Positions 1-5,661 of a DNA stretch of 8,353 bases are shown one piece after another. Under the pieces are notes generated by a model that had not been told where the DNA came from, did not search any database, and saw only the letters and a list, made by a program, of their open reading frames with translations. Source of the DNA: CBDUQI01 sp965369325. Lineage in GTDB: Bacteria; Pseudomonadota; Gammaproteobacteria; Steroidobacterales; JBCBZW01. Position 1 is the first letter of the stretch; every line of letters begins with the position of its first letter. The position numbers and the translations under genes are program-made. Location of the stretch: positions 1-8,353 of the forward strand of contig CBDUQI010000241.1 of the NCBI GenBank assembly GCA_965369325.1, written 5' to 3'.

Positions 1-65
1 CCATTCTCGGACCACCACTTTTTTATCGCGGCAATCTGCTCTTCTTCTGTTTGAAACTCGTCCAC
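1..65 (-). CDS. yfgM: YfgM-family protein, N-terminal fragment (runs off the window)
   Basis: Only the first 21 codons are present. The readable peptide begins VDEFQTEEEQIAAIKKWWSE (first residue Met in vivo) and ends in NG. It lines up without gaps with the cytoplasmic start of E. coli YfgM (EN-DQVEAVKRFFAENG pattern), the stretch just before the family's single membrane helix. The proposed start is GTG at 65-63, with a GGGAG ribosome binding site at 72-76, six bases upstream. YfgM is an inner-membrane protein with a periplasmic TPR domain that associates with SecYEG and periplasmic chaperones; that role is family knowledge. It lies 57 bases after hisS, with no terminator between them, which is the standard order (hisS-yfgM-bamB). 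The call rests on a short peptide plus gene order. Confidence 0.8.
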   Translation of the reverse strand, partial: MDEFQTEEEQIAAIKKWWSEN

Positions 66-122
66 GGAAAACTCCCGTCTCGTCGTACCTGTTCTACTTA
101 CCTGATGGCGCGAAGCCCGACA

Positions 123-1400
123 CTAATCACGGGTTAACAACGCGGTTAACTCGCCTGCCAGCGCATCCCACGCCACCTGCTTTTGTTCGTCACCGCCACG
201 TAGCGGCTTCCATCCAATTCGTTTGTCCGACACCTCATCCTCGCCCAGCACCAGCGCCACCTCGGCGGCACTTTTGTCCGCCGCCTTAAACTGCGACTTA
301 AAGCTGCCGCCACCGCAGTGCATGGTGAGGCGCAAGCCACTGACCTCATCACGCAGCCGTTCGGCCAGCGCCGGGGCAGCCTGTGCCGCTTGATCACCCA
401 CCGCCACCAAATAGGCGTGCGGGTGAACCGCCGGCGCACTGCTGCCGGCCATGTCCATCAGCTCGACCAGGCGTTCCACGCCCATCGCAAAGCCGACGCC
501 CGGCATCGAGCGCCCGCCGATCAGGGCCACCAGCCCATCGTAGCGCCCGCCCGCGCAGACGGCGTTTTGCGCGCCCAACTGGTCAGTCAGCCATTCGAAC
601 ACCGTGTGCGTATAGTAGTCCAGGCCACGCACCAGCGAGGAATTTACCCGATACGCCTGGCCCACGCTGTCCAGCATCTGCTTCAGCTGCTCGAAGTGCT
701 CGGATGACTCCTCATCCAGGTGGTCGATCAAACGCGGCGCATCCGCTACCACGCTGCGCGTGGCTGGGTCTTTGCTGTCCAGCACCCGCAACGGGTTACG
801 CTGTAGCCGGCGCTTGCTGTCATCGTCCAGCTGGTCGCTAAATTCTGACAAATATGCCACCAGCTTGTCGCGGTACTCACGCCGACATTCCGGTGTACCA
901 AGTGAGTTTATTTCAAGCGACAGTCCCGGGAGGCCAAGCCGGTCCCACAGGCGAGCGCAGATCATCAGCAGCTCAAAATCCACATCGGGACCAGCGAAGC
1001 CGAATGCCTCCGCGCCGATCTGATGAAACTGCCGGTAGCGCCCACGCTGCGGTCGCTCGTAACGGAACATCGGCCCGCTGTACCATAAACGCTGGCGCTG
1101 ATTGTGCAGCAGTCCGTTTTGCAGCGCCGCGCGAATACAGCTGGCAGTACCCTCCGGGCGCAGTGTCATCCCCTCACCGTCGCGCTCCGGCAAGGTGTAC
1201 ATTTCTTTTTCGACAATATCGGTATGCTCGCCAACCGAACGCTTGAACAGCTCAGTGCGCTCCATTAACGGCATGCGAATCTCATCGTAACCGTACTCCG
1301 CCAGGGTATCTGTGACGATCGCCTGCAGATGCTGCCATTGGCCCACTTGTTCCGGCAGGATATCTTTCATCCCGCGCAATGCCTGCAGCGCTTTGCTCAC
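123..1400 (-). CDS. hisS: Histidyl-tRNA synthetase
   Basis: Charges tRNA-His with histidine in the cytoplasm as a class II synthetase dimer. The 425-residue product has the full family layout. Class II motif 2 is at about residues 111-127 (MFRYERPQRGRYRQFHQ). The histidine-specific RGLDYY motif is at about 258-263, and motif 3 (GVGFAMGVERL) at about 301-311. An anticodon-binding domain follows from about residue 327, with the GGGSFKSQFKAADK segment. I chose GTG at 1400 over GTG at 1409. The downstream GTG has GGAG eight bases upstream (1409-1412), and the resulting SKALQALRGMKDILP start matches the E. coli length exactly (AKNIQAIRGMNDYLP). It follows rodZ by 40 bases and precedes yfgM by 57. 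The usual ispG between rodZ and hisS is missing. All key residues I can recognise are present. Confidence 0.98.
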   Translation of the reverse strand: MSKALQALRGMKDILPEQVGQWQHLQAIVTDTLAEYGYDEIRMPLMERTELFKRSVGEHTDIVEKEMYTLPERDGEGMTLRPEGTASCIRAALQNGLLHNQRQRLWYSGPMFRYERPQRGRYRQFHQIGAEAFGFAGPDVDFELLMICARLWDRLGLPGLSLEINSLGTPECRREYRDKLVAYLSEFSDQLDDDSKRRLQRNPLRVLDSKDPATRSVVADAPRLIDHLDEESSEHFEQLKQMLDSVGQAYRVNSSLVRGLDYYTHTVFEWLTDQLGAQNAVCAGGRYDGLVALIGGRSMPGVGFAMGVERLVELMDMAGSSAPAVHPHAYLVAVGDQAAQAAPALAERLRDEVSGLRLTMHCGGGSFKSQFKAADKSAAEVALVLGEDEVSDKRIGWKPLRGGDEQKQVAWDALAGELTALLTRD

Positions 1401-1440
1401 GCCTGCCACTCCGCCGATCGGCTCACCAATGCACGCATTG

Positions 1441-2613
1441 TTAGCGCCGGGCCGCCAGCATAAAGCGCGCCGTATTACCGCGCAGCGAACTCAGCGGCAC
1501 CTCAAAAGGTAGCCCTTCCACTTCCACCTGCACGCCGGCGTAGCGCCCCAGAAAAACTTCAATCGGCGCTCGGCCCGCCACCTGCTCAATGGTCCCCGCG
1601 CGGCCCAGTCCGTAAAGCAAACGCCGATCCAGCGCATCGCGCACTTCCACCCAGGACTCCTCATCAAAGCGGAAGCGCACATCCATCGCGCCGATCTCTG
1701 AGTAGCGCCGCCGACTCATGCGCGCCTCGCCCTCATCGGACTCTGCCTCGGGTGTGCTCGACTGACTCACCGCCGCCTCAACTTCTGGGGTGATTACGCG
1801 CGCGTTCGCCGCCTCAGGTGTCCCCTCGCTGCTAATTGCGCCGTTATCTGGGCCGTCGTTTGTACTGCCGTTTGCCGCTGCACCAGCGGCGGACAACTGC
1901 AGCGTCGCAAGAGCATCCGGCGCGGTACTGGCAGCGCTCGCATTGGTGTCGGCGCCATCTGCCAGATCGCTGGGGCGCTCGAGCGTATCACTCAACCCGG
2001 GCGCCTCAGCGAGCAAATCAAGCGCCGCGTCGACAGTGTTGTCGGACACCGCCAGCGGCAGAGCGCTGTCCGCCGCATCGGAATCAGCCGCCGTGCCCGA
2101 TATCGGGCGTGACAACATCGGCGACTCGGTTAGTCGCACGCTGCCTGGCGCGCGCGCCGGCTCAGCTGCCGCGCGCGCAGTATCGCGGGCGTCCCACGCG
2201 CTCCATCCCCACCACAGTAGCGCCAACGCGACAAGGACCGCCGCGCCAATAAGCAGGTAGCGCACCCAAGTGTAGTCGCGTTGCACGTCCTCGGCCGGCT
2301 CGCTGCTGGCACGGATCAGCGGTGGTGGCGCCTCCGAAGTTGCCTGCACCTCGTAGTATGCCAACATCAAATCGCTGGTATCGATGCCAAGCAGGACCGC
2401 GTACTTGCGCAAATGCCCTTTGGCAAACACCGCCGCCCCGAAGCGGGAGTAATCATCCGCCTCCAGCGCTTCCACCATCCAGTGATCAAGGCGCAGCTCT
2501 GCAGCGACATCCTGCACCGACAGGGAGCGCGCTTTGCGTTGCGCGCGCAATTGCTGCCCCGGACCTGGGTTGGATTTACCGTCAGACGGTTGCTCGTCCT
2601 TGTGCTCACTCAC
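1441..2613 (-). CDS. rodZ: RodZ-family cytoskeletal protein (helix-turn-helix, one membrane segment)
   Basis: Bitopic membrane protein that links MreB filaments to the elongation machinery and so helps set rod shape (family knowledge). The 390-residue product has the RodZ order: a cytoplasmic Xre-like helix-turn-helix at about residues 20-85, one membrane helix at about 117-139 (YLLIGAAVLVALALLWWGW), a long Ala/Ser/Asp-rich periplasmic linker of about 165 residues, and the C-terminal beta domain at about 310-390 (starts DVRFRFDEESWVEVRD). I prefer GTG at 2613. It has GGGAG at 2622-2626, eight bases upstream, and overlaps the pilW stop as GTGA, which suggests translational coupling. ATG at 2631 would add six residues but has no clear ribosome binding site. 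The gene sits between pilW and hisS as in other gammaproteobacteria, except that ispG is not next. Confidence 0.95.
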   Translation of the reverse strand: MSEHKDEQPSDGKSNPGPGQQLRAQRKARSLSVQDVAAELRLDHWMVEALEADDYSRFGAAVFAKGHLRKYAVLLGIDTSDLMLAYYEVQATSEAPPPLIRASSEPAEDVQRDYTWVRYLLIGAAVLVALALLWWGWSAWDARDTARAAAEPARAPGSVRLTESPMLSRPISGTAADSDAADSALPLAVSDNTVDAALDLLAEAPGLSDTLERPSDLADGADTNASAASTAPDALATLQLSAAGAAANGSTNDGPDNGAISSEGTPEAANARVITPEVEAAVSQSSTPEAESDEGEARMSRRRYSEIGAMDVRFRFDEESWVEVRDALDRRLLYGLGRAGTIEQVAGRAPIEVFLGRYAGVQVEVEGLPFEVPLSSLRGNTARFMLAARR

Positions 2614-3389
2614 TGGGCTAACTCCCGCCATTTGCCCGTTTCAACGGCATCGGGAAACTCACTCTCCAGACGCAGTCCGTACTCTCGCGCCGCGGGCCGG
2701 TCGCCCAGCTCGGATTCAATCTGGACGCCTAACCACAGAGACTCGGCACCCATCGTTTGTTGCGCTGCGAAGCGCTCCAGAAACGCACGGGCCTGCAGCG
2801 GCTGATCCTGTTCATAACTCAATCGCGCCATCTGCCACAGTGCGTCCGGATACCTGGGGTTGTTCTCCAACGCCTCGCGAAAATAGGCCTCGGCGCGGCT
2901 GCGGCTTGGTACCCGCAGCACGCAGATGCCTGCGTTGGTTAACGCGGCCTCCGGGGTTCGATACAGTTGATCGCGGGTAGCAGCGACAAAGTACTTGTCC
3001 GCTTCATCCACCCGGTCGTGGCGACACAAAAAGGCGCCATACAGATTCAACGTCGCGGAGTCTCCCGGTGCCAGCTTTAGCGAACGCTGATAGTGGAAAT
3101 CAGCTTTGTCGACTTCCTCGATGGCATCGTAGAGCAAGGCCGCATAGGTGTGTGCATCGGCCAGCGTCGGATCCTGCATCAACGCTTTTTCCAGCTTTTC
3201 CTTGGCCATTTCAAGATTGCCCGTGCGCAGGTAGTTGGCGCCCAATTGCATGTTGAAAGTGGCCGCTTCGGTAGGCTCCGATTCCACCGGCGGACGCGAG
3301 TCCGAGGTGGTGATGCAGCCGCTGAGGGCAAGCGCACAAACAACCAACCCGGCGGGCAACCGCATTCCATAAGCCAACGTTCTGTTCAT
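2610..3389 (-). CDS. pilW: Type IV pilus pilotin PilW/PilF, TPR lipoprotein
   Basis: Outer-membrane lipoprotein with TPR repeats that helps the PilQ secretin reach and assemble in the outer membrane during type IV pilus biogenesis (family knowledge). The 259-residue product starts with a short lipoprotein signal peptide and a lipobox, LSGC, with the lipidated Cys at residue 25. At least four or five TPR-like helix pairs follow, at about 46-74, 76-108, 111-140, 148-178 and 180-210. The length is close to the roughly 250 residues of Pseudomonas PilF. ATG at 3389 is chosen because it lies seven bases after the rlmN stop, has AGG six bases upstream, and puts a normal signal peptide before the lipobox; ATG at 3404 or 3365 is possible. 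The 3' end overlaps rodZ by four bases. Many annotations call it PilW or PilF interchangeably. Confidence 0.92.
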   Translation of the reverse strand: MNRTLAYGMRLPAGLVVCALALSGCITTSDSRPPVESEPTEAATFNMQLGANYLRTGNLEMAKEKLEKALMQDPTLADAHTYAALLYDAIEEVDKADFHYQRSLKLAPGDSATLNLYGAFLCRHDRVDEADKYFVAATRDQLYRTPEAALTNAGICVLRVPSRSRAEAYFREALENNPRYPDALWQMARLSYEQDQPLQARAFLERFAAQQTMGAESLWLGVQIESELGDRPAAREYGLRLESEFPDAVETGKWRELAQ

Positions 3390-3396
3390 GATGTGC

Positions 3397-4524
3397 CTAG
3401 ACATTTGCAGTGATGGGCGGTCGCGCCGGTTTAGCCCCGAGCCGCGAGGTTGTTCGGTCCTGCACCTGCCCGGCCAACTGCCCGCACGCGGCATCAATAT
3501 CATCGCCACGGGTTCGTCGGATGGTGGTGGTCACACCGCCTTTCAGTAGCAGGTCGCGGAAGCGGGTAACCACCTCACGCGGCGAGCGCTGATAGCGAGT
3601 ACCGGAAAACGGGTTAAACGGAATCAGGTTCACTTTGGCCGGCCGCCGGCGCAGCAACGCGATCAGCTCGCGCGCGTGTTCCGGCTGGTCGTTGACGCCG
3701 TCCAGCATCACATACTCAAAGGTGATGTGACGGCTGGTTTGCTCACCGGCATAGTGCCAGCAGGCGGCCAACAGCTCGCGGATCGGATGCTTGCGGTTAA
3801 TCGGCACCAGCTCGTTTCTGAGCGTATCGTTGGGGGCATGCAAAGACACCGCCAGCGCCACGTTGCATTGCTCGCCAAGGCGCTGCAACTGCGGCACCAA
3901 CCCCGAGGTGCTCAATGTCACCCGGCGTCGGGACAACGCCATGCCCAGCGGATCTAGAAAGATGCGCAGTGCCGGCAACACGCTGCGGAAGTTGGCCAGC
4001 GGTTCGCCCATGCCCATCAGCACGATATTGGTAATACGGCGTGCGTCCGACTGGGTATTGGCGGCGTCGATACGCGCCAGCGCGCGCTGCGCTACCCACA
4101 CCTGGCCCACAATCTCCGCAGTGGACAAATTGCGATTAAAGCCCTGCGCGCCGGTGGCACAAAACGAGCAGTCCAGCGCGCACCCTACCTGACTTGAGAT
4201 ACACAGCGTGCCGCGATCCGCCTCCGGGATAAACACTGTTTCGATGCCCTGCCCGCCCTGCACATCCAGCAACCATTTGATGGTGCCGTCCGCCGCCACG
4301 CGCTCAAACAGGATGCCGGGCGCGCGCACCTCGCAATGTTGAGTGAGGCGCTCACGCAGCGATTTGGACAAATCGGTCATCTGATCGAACTGATCGACAC
4401 CACGACGGTAAATCCACCGGATCACCTGCCTCGCATGGAATGGCTTTTCGCCCAGGCGCACGAAGTACGCCTCCATCGAAGCGCGATCCATCCCCAGCAG
4501 ATTGACGATCCCAGTATCGGTCAT
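3397..4524 (-). CDS. rlmN: Dual-specificity 23S rRNA A2503 / tRNA A37 C2-methyltransferase RlmN (radical SAM)
   Basis: Radical SAM enzyme that methylates C2 of adenosine 2503 in 23S rRNA and of A37 in some tRNAs. The 375-residue product carries the family cluster motif CxxxCxxC as CALDCSFC, with Cys115, Cys119 and Cys122 binding a [4Fe-4S] cluster. Cys108 (in TLCISSQVGC) and Cys347 (in DIDAACGQLAG) match the two further conserved cysteines of E. coli RlmN, the latter being the methyl-carrying one. GMGEPL at 171-176 is the SAM-binding motif, and the N-terminal helical domain contains GEKPFHARQV. The start at ATG 4524 matches the usual N terminus, although its ribosome binding site is weak. It lies 85 bases after ndk and seven before pilW, the usual order. 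As an Fe-S enzyme it depends on cluster supply, for which the genes upstream are relevant. Confidence 0.97.
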   Translation of the reverse strand: MTDTGIVNLLGMDRASMEAYFVRLGEKPFHARQVIRWIYRRGVDQFDQMTDLSKSLRERLTQHCEVRAPGILFERVAADGTIKWLLDVQGGQGIETVFIPEADRGTLCISSQVGCALDCSFCATGAQGFNRNLSTAEIVGQVWVAQRALARIDAANTQSDARRITNIVLMGMGEPLANFRSVLPALRIFLDPLGMALSRRRVTLSTSGLVPQLQRLGEQCNVALAVSLHAPNDTLRNELVPINRKHPIRELLAACWHYAGEQTSRHITFEYVMLDGVNDQPEHARELIALLRRRPAKVNLIPFNPFSGTRYQRSPREVVTRFRDLLLKGGVTTTIRRTRGDDIDAACGQLAGQVQDRTTSRLGAKPARPPITANV

Positions 4525-4609
4525 GTCCGTTTCTTGTTAATGAAGCGAGGCACTCAAGACGAGCCCCGACCCGCGCCGGCATTTACACCACACGGGCCAG
4601 CACCGACCG

Positions 4610-5038
4610 CTAACCTCGCGAGCAAAGATCGCTGTCAGCGAAGAAAAACGCGATCTCGGTGGCCGCTGTATCAGCACCATCGGAGCCGTGTACGGAGTTC
4701 GCCTCAAGGCTCACCGCGTGATCCGCACGAATAGTGCCGGCCGCCGCATCCGCCGGGTTGGTCGCACCCATGATTTCACGATGGCGCGCCACGGCATTTT
4801 CACCCTCAAGCACCTGCACAATCACCGGCCCTGAGCGCATGAAGTTCACCAGATCCTGGTAGAACGGGCGCTCTTTATGCACCGCATAAAAGCCCTCGGC
4901 CTGCTCCTGAGTAAGGTTCATCATGCGGGCGGCCACAATCTTCAGGCCAGCATCTTCAAAACGGGTATAGATCTTTCCAATCAGATCGCGCTCGACGGCA
5001 TCGGGCTTGATGATCGAAAGGGTGCGTTCAACGGTCAT
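4610..5038 (-). CDS. ndk: Nucleoside diphosphate kinase
   Basis: Transfers the gamma phosphate from ATP to other nucleoside diphosphates through a phosphohistidine intermediate, keeping NTP and dNTP pools balanced in the cytoplasm. The 142-residue product is full length for bacterial Ndk. It begins TVERTLSIIKPDAV (ATP-binding Lys at 11) and has the active-site His117 within NSVHGSD, the same number as in E. coli. ATNPADAAAGTIRAD is the conserved nucleotide-binding stretch. ATG at 5038 has AGGAG at 5044-5048, five bases upstream. It is the first gene of the second minus-strand run, and a promoter is visible at 5133-5161, which would give a leader of roughly 90 bases. Its position before rlmN is the common gammaproteobacterial order. 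Confidence 0.98.
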   Translation of the reverse strand: MTVERTLSIIKPDAVERDLIGKIYTRFEDAGLKIVAARMMNLTQEQAEGFYAVHKERPFYQDLVNFMRSGPVIVQVLEGENAVARHREIMGATNPADAAAGTIRADHAVSLEANSVHGSDGADTAATEIAFFFADSDLCSRG

Positions 5039-5043
5039 TACGG

Positions 5044-5048
5044 CTCCT
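5044..5048 (-). promoter_or_regulatory. Ribosome binding site of ndk, preceded by a small hairpin
   Basis: AGGAG lies five bases before the ndk ATG, close to the ideal sequence, so it fixes the start. A six-base-pair inverted repeat with a five-base loop (TGCCGC/GCGGCA, 5052-5068) ends just before it and could affect ribosome access; no effect is shown by the sequence alone. Confidence 0.75.
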
Positions 5049-5132
5049 GGCTGCCGCCATTAGCGGCATGAAAAAGTTCGATAAATGGCTGGAAACTGGT
5101 GCTTTTTGAATTTCACGCAGCTTAGCCGGAGG

Positions 5133-5161
5133 AGTGTAACGCGGGCCAGCGTGGCTGGCAA
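5133..5161 (-). promoter_or_regulatory. Probable sigma-70 promoter for ndk and the genes after it
   Basis: On the minus strand, TTGCCA (5156-5161) fits the -35 consensus at five of six bases. It is followed by a 17-base spacer and TACACT (5133-5138), a four-of-six -10 box. Transcription would start near 5126, giving an ndk leader of about 90 bases. The site lies downstream of the iscA-like gene and beyond a set of GC-rich inverted repeats, so it would let ndk-rlmN-pilW-rodZ-hisS-yfgM be transcribed separately from trmJ-iscS-iscA. This is pattern matching only; no start site has been measured. Confidence 0.6.
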
Positions 5162-5202
5162 TGCACGGCGGCGAAAGAACGTGTGCCGGCTGGCAAGCGA
5201 GC

Positions 5203-5249
5203 GGGCGCCTTGCGGACGCGCGCCCCAGGGGCCGCCGCGAGCGCGGCGG
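5203..5249 (-). repeat. Cluster of GC-rich inverted repeats between the A-type carrier gene and ndk
   Basis: Three adjacent inverted repeats are visible: GGGCGC/GCGCCC around an 11-base loop (5203-5225), CCCC-A-GGGG (5223-5231), and a perfect eight-pair CCGCCGCG/CGCGGCGG with two central bases (5232-5249). They begin about 12 bases after the upstream stop codon. No run of T follows on the minus strand, so this is not a textbook intrinsic terminator. It may slow polymerase, protect the 3' end of the upstream transcript, or aid Rho-dependent ending; these are inferences. Confidence 0.5.
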
Positions 5250-5261
5250 GTGTCCAAACGG

Positions 5262-5579
5262 CTAGAGGTTGAAGCTCTCTCCGCAACCACACTCGGAGGC
5301 GGCATTGGGATTGGAGAAGCGGAAAATGGAATTCAGGCCATCGCGGACAAAATCCACTTGGGTGCCGTCCAGGAAGGACAGGCTGGCCTCGTCAACCACC
5401 AGCTTAATCCCGTCTTGCTCAAAGATAACATCGCTATCCGCAATATCCTGAGCATAGTCCATGACATAGCTATAACCATTGCAGCCGGTTTTCTTAACAC
5501 CCAGGCGCACACCCAGGCGCTCGTGGCGAGCCAGGTGGCTGCGAACCTGCGAAACGGCGGATTCGGTTAAAGTTATCAC
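5262..5579 (-). CDS. iscA: A-type iron-sulfur carrier protein (IscA/SufA family)
   Basis: Carries Fe-S clusters from scaffold to target proteins; acts in the cytoplasm, usually as a dimer. The 105-residue product is complete and has the three invariant cysteines: Cys33 in TGCNGYSYV, and Cys97 and Cys99 in ECGCGESF at the C terminus. LDGTQVDFVRDGLN is the conserved middle stretch. The start is GTG at 5579, with AAGGAA at 5589-5594, nine bases upstream; no ATG is available at the right place. TAAGG occurs twice there, seven bases apart, so there may be two overlapping binding sites. The protein shares features with both IscA and SufA (VKKTGC and the NPNAASECGCGESF tail are SufA-like). The symbol follows its position after the desulfurase gene. 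It is 82 bases downstream of the fusion gene and is the only other Fe-S assembly gene here. Confidence 0.93.
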   Translation of the reverse strand: MITLTESAVSQVRSHLARHERLGVRLGVKKTGCNGYSYVMDYAQDIADSDVIFEQDGIKLVVDEASLSFLDGTQVDFVRDGLNSIFRFSNPNAASECGCGESFNL

Positions 5580-5588
5580 AGTGTCTAG

Positions 5589-5594
5589 TTCCTT
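5589..5594 (-). promoter_or_regulatory. Ribosome binding site that decides the GTG start of the A-type carrier
   Basis: AAGGAA lies nine bases before GTG 5579. The protein homology begins exactly there (ITLTES), so a start further upstream in the same open frame would add sequence unlike the family. A second TAAGG copy lies seven bases further upstream. Confidence 0.65.
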
Positions 5595-5661
5595 AGGCCT
5601 TATGTCAGCTGCCTCAGAGCGCCGAAGCAGACGTGGGGTAAGTATTTGGGCAATTGAGACT

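Noticed and set aside
132..150. Two GGTTAAC copies near the hisS 3' end
   Set aside because: Inside coding sequence and readable as codons of the normal ELTALLTRD C terminus; probably chance.
383..841. + strand open frames opposite hisS
   Set aside because: Same reason: low-complexity translation opposite a conserved synthetase.
1397..1438. Thirteen-codon minus-strand open frame in the rodZ–hisS gap ending at the hisS GTGA
   Set aside because: No ribosome binding site, no resemblance to the IspG C terminus, and no leader-peptide signature such as a run of His codons.
4352..4582. Minus-strand open frame across the ndk–rlmN gap into rlmN
   Set aside because: Overlaps the conserved rlmN N terminus in another frame and matches no known family.
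5028..5069. Thirteen-codon open frame overlapping the ndk start
   Set aside because: No Shine-Dalgarno sequence before its ATG; likely to be chance.
5085..5570. Long + strand open frame opposite the A-type carrier and the gap before ndk
   Set aside because: It is antisense to a clearly recognisable gene, its product has no family resemblance, and such frames are common in GC-rich DNA.
5580..5661. Possible promoter or IscR-type operator between the fusion gene and the A-type carrier
   Set aside because: No pair of boxes with proper spacing and no convincing match to an IscR site; most simply an intra-operon gap.
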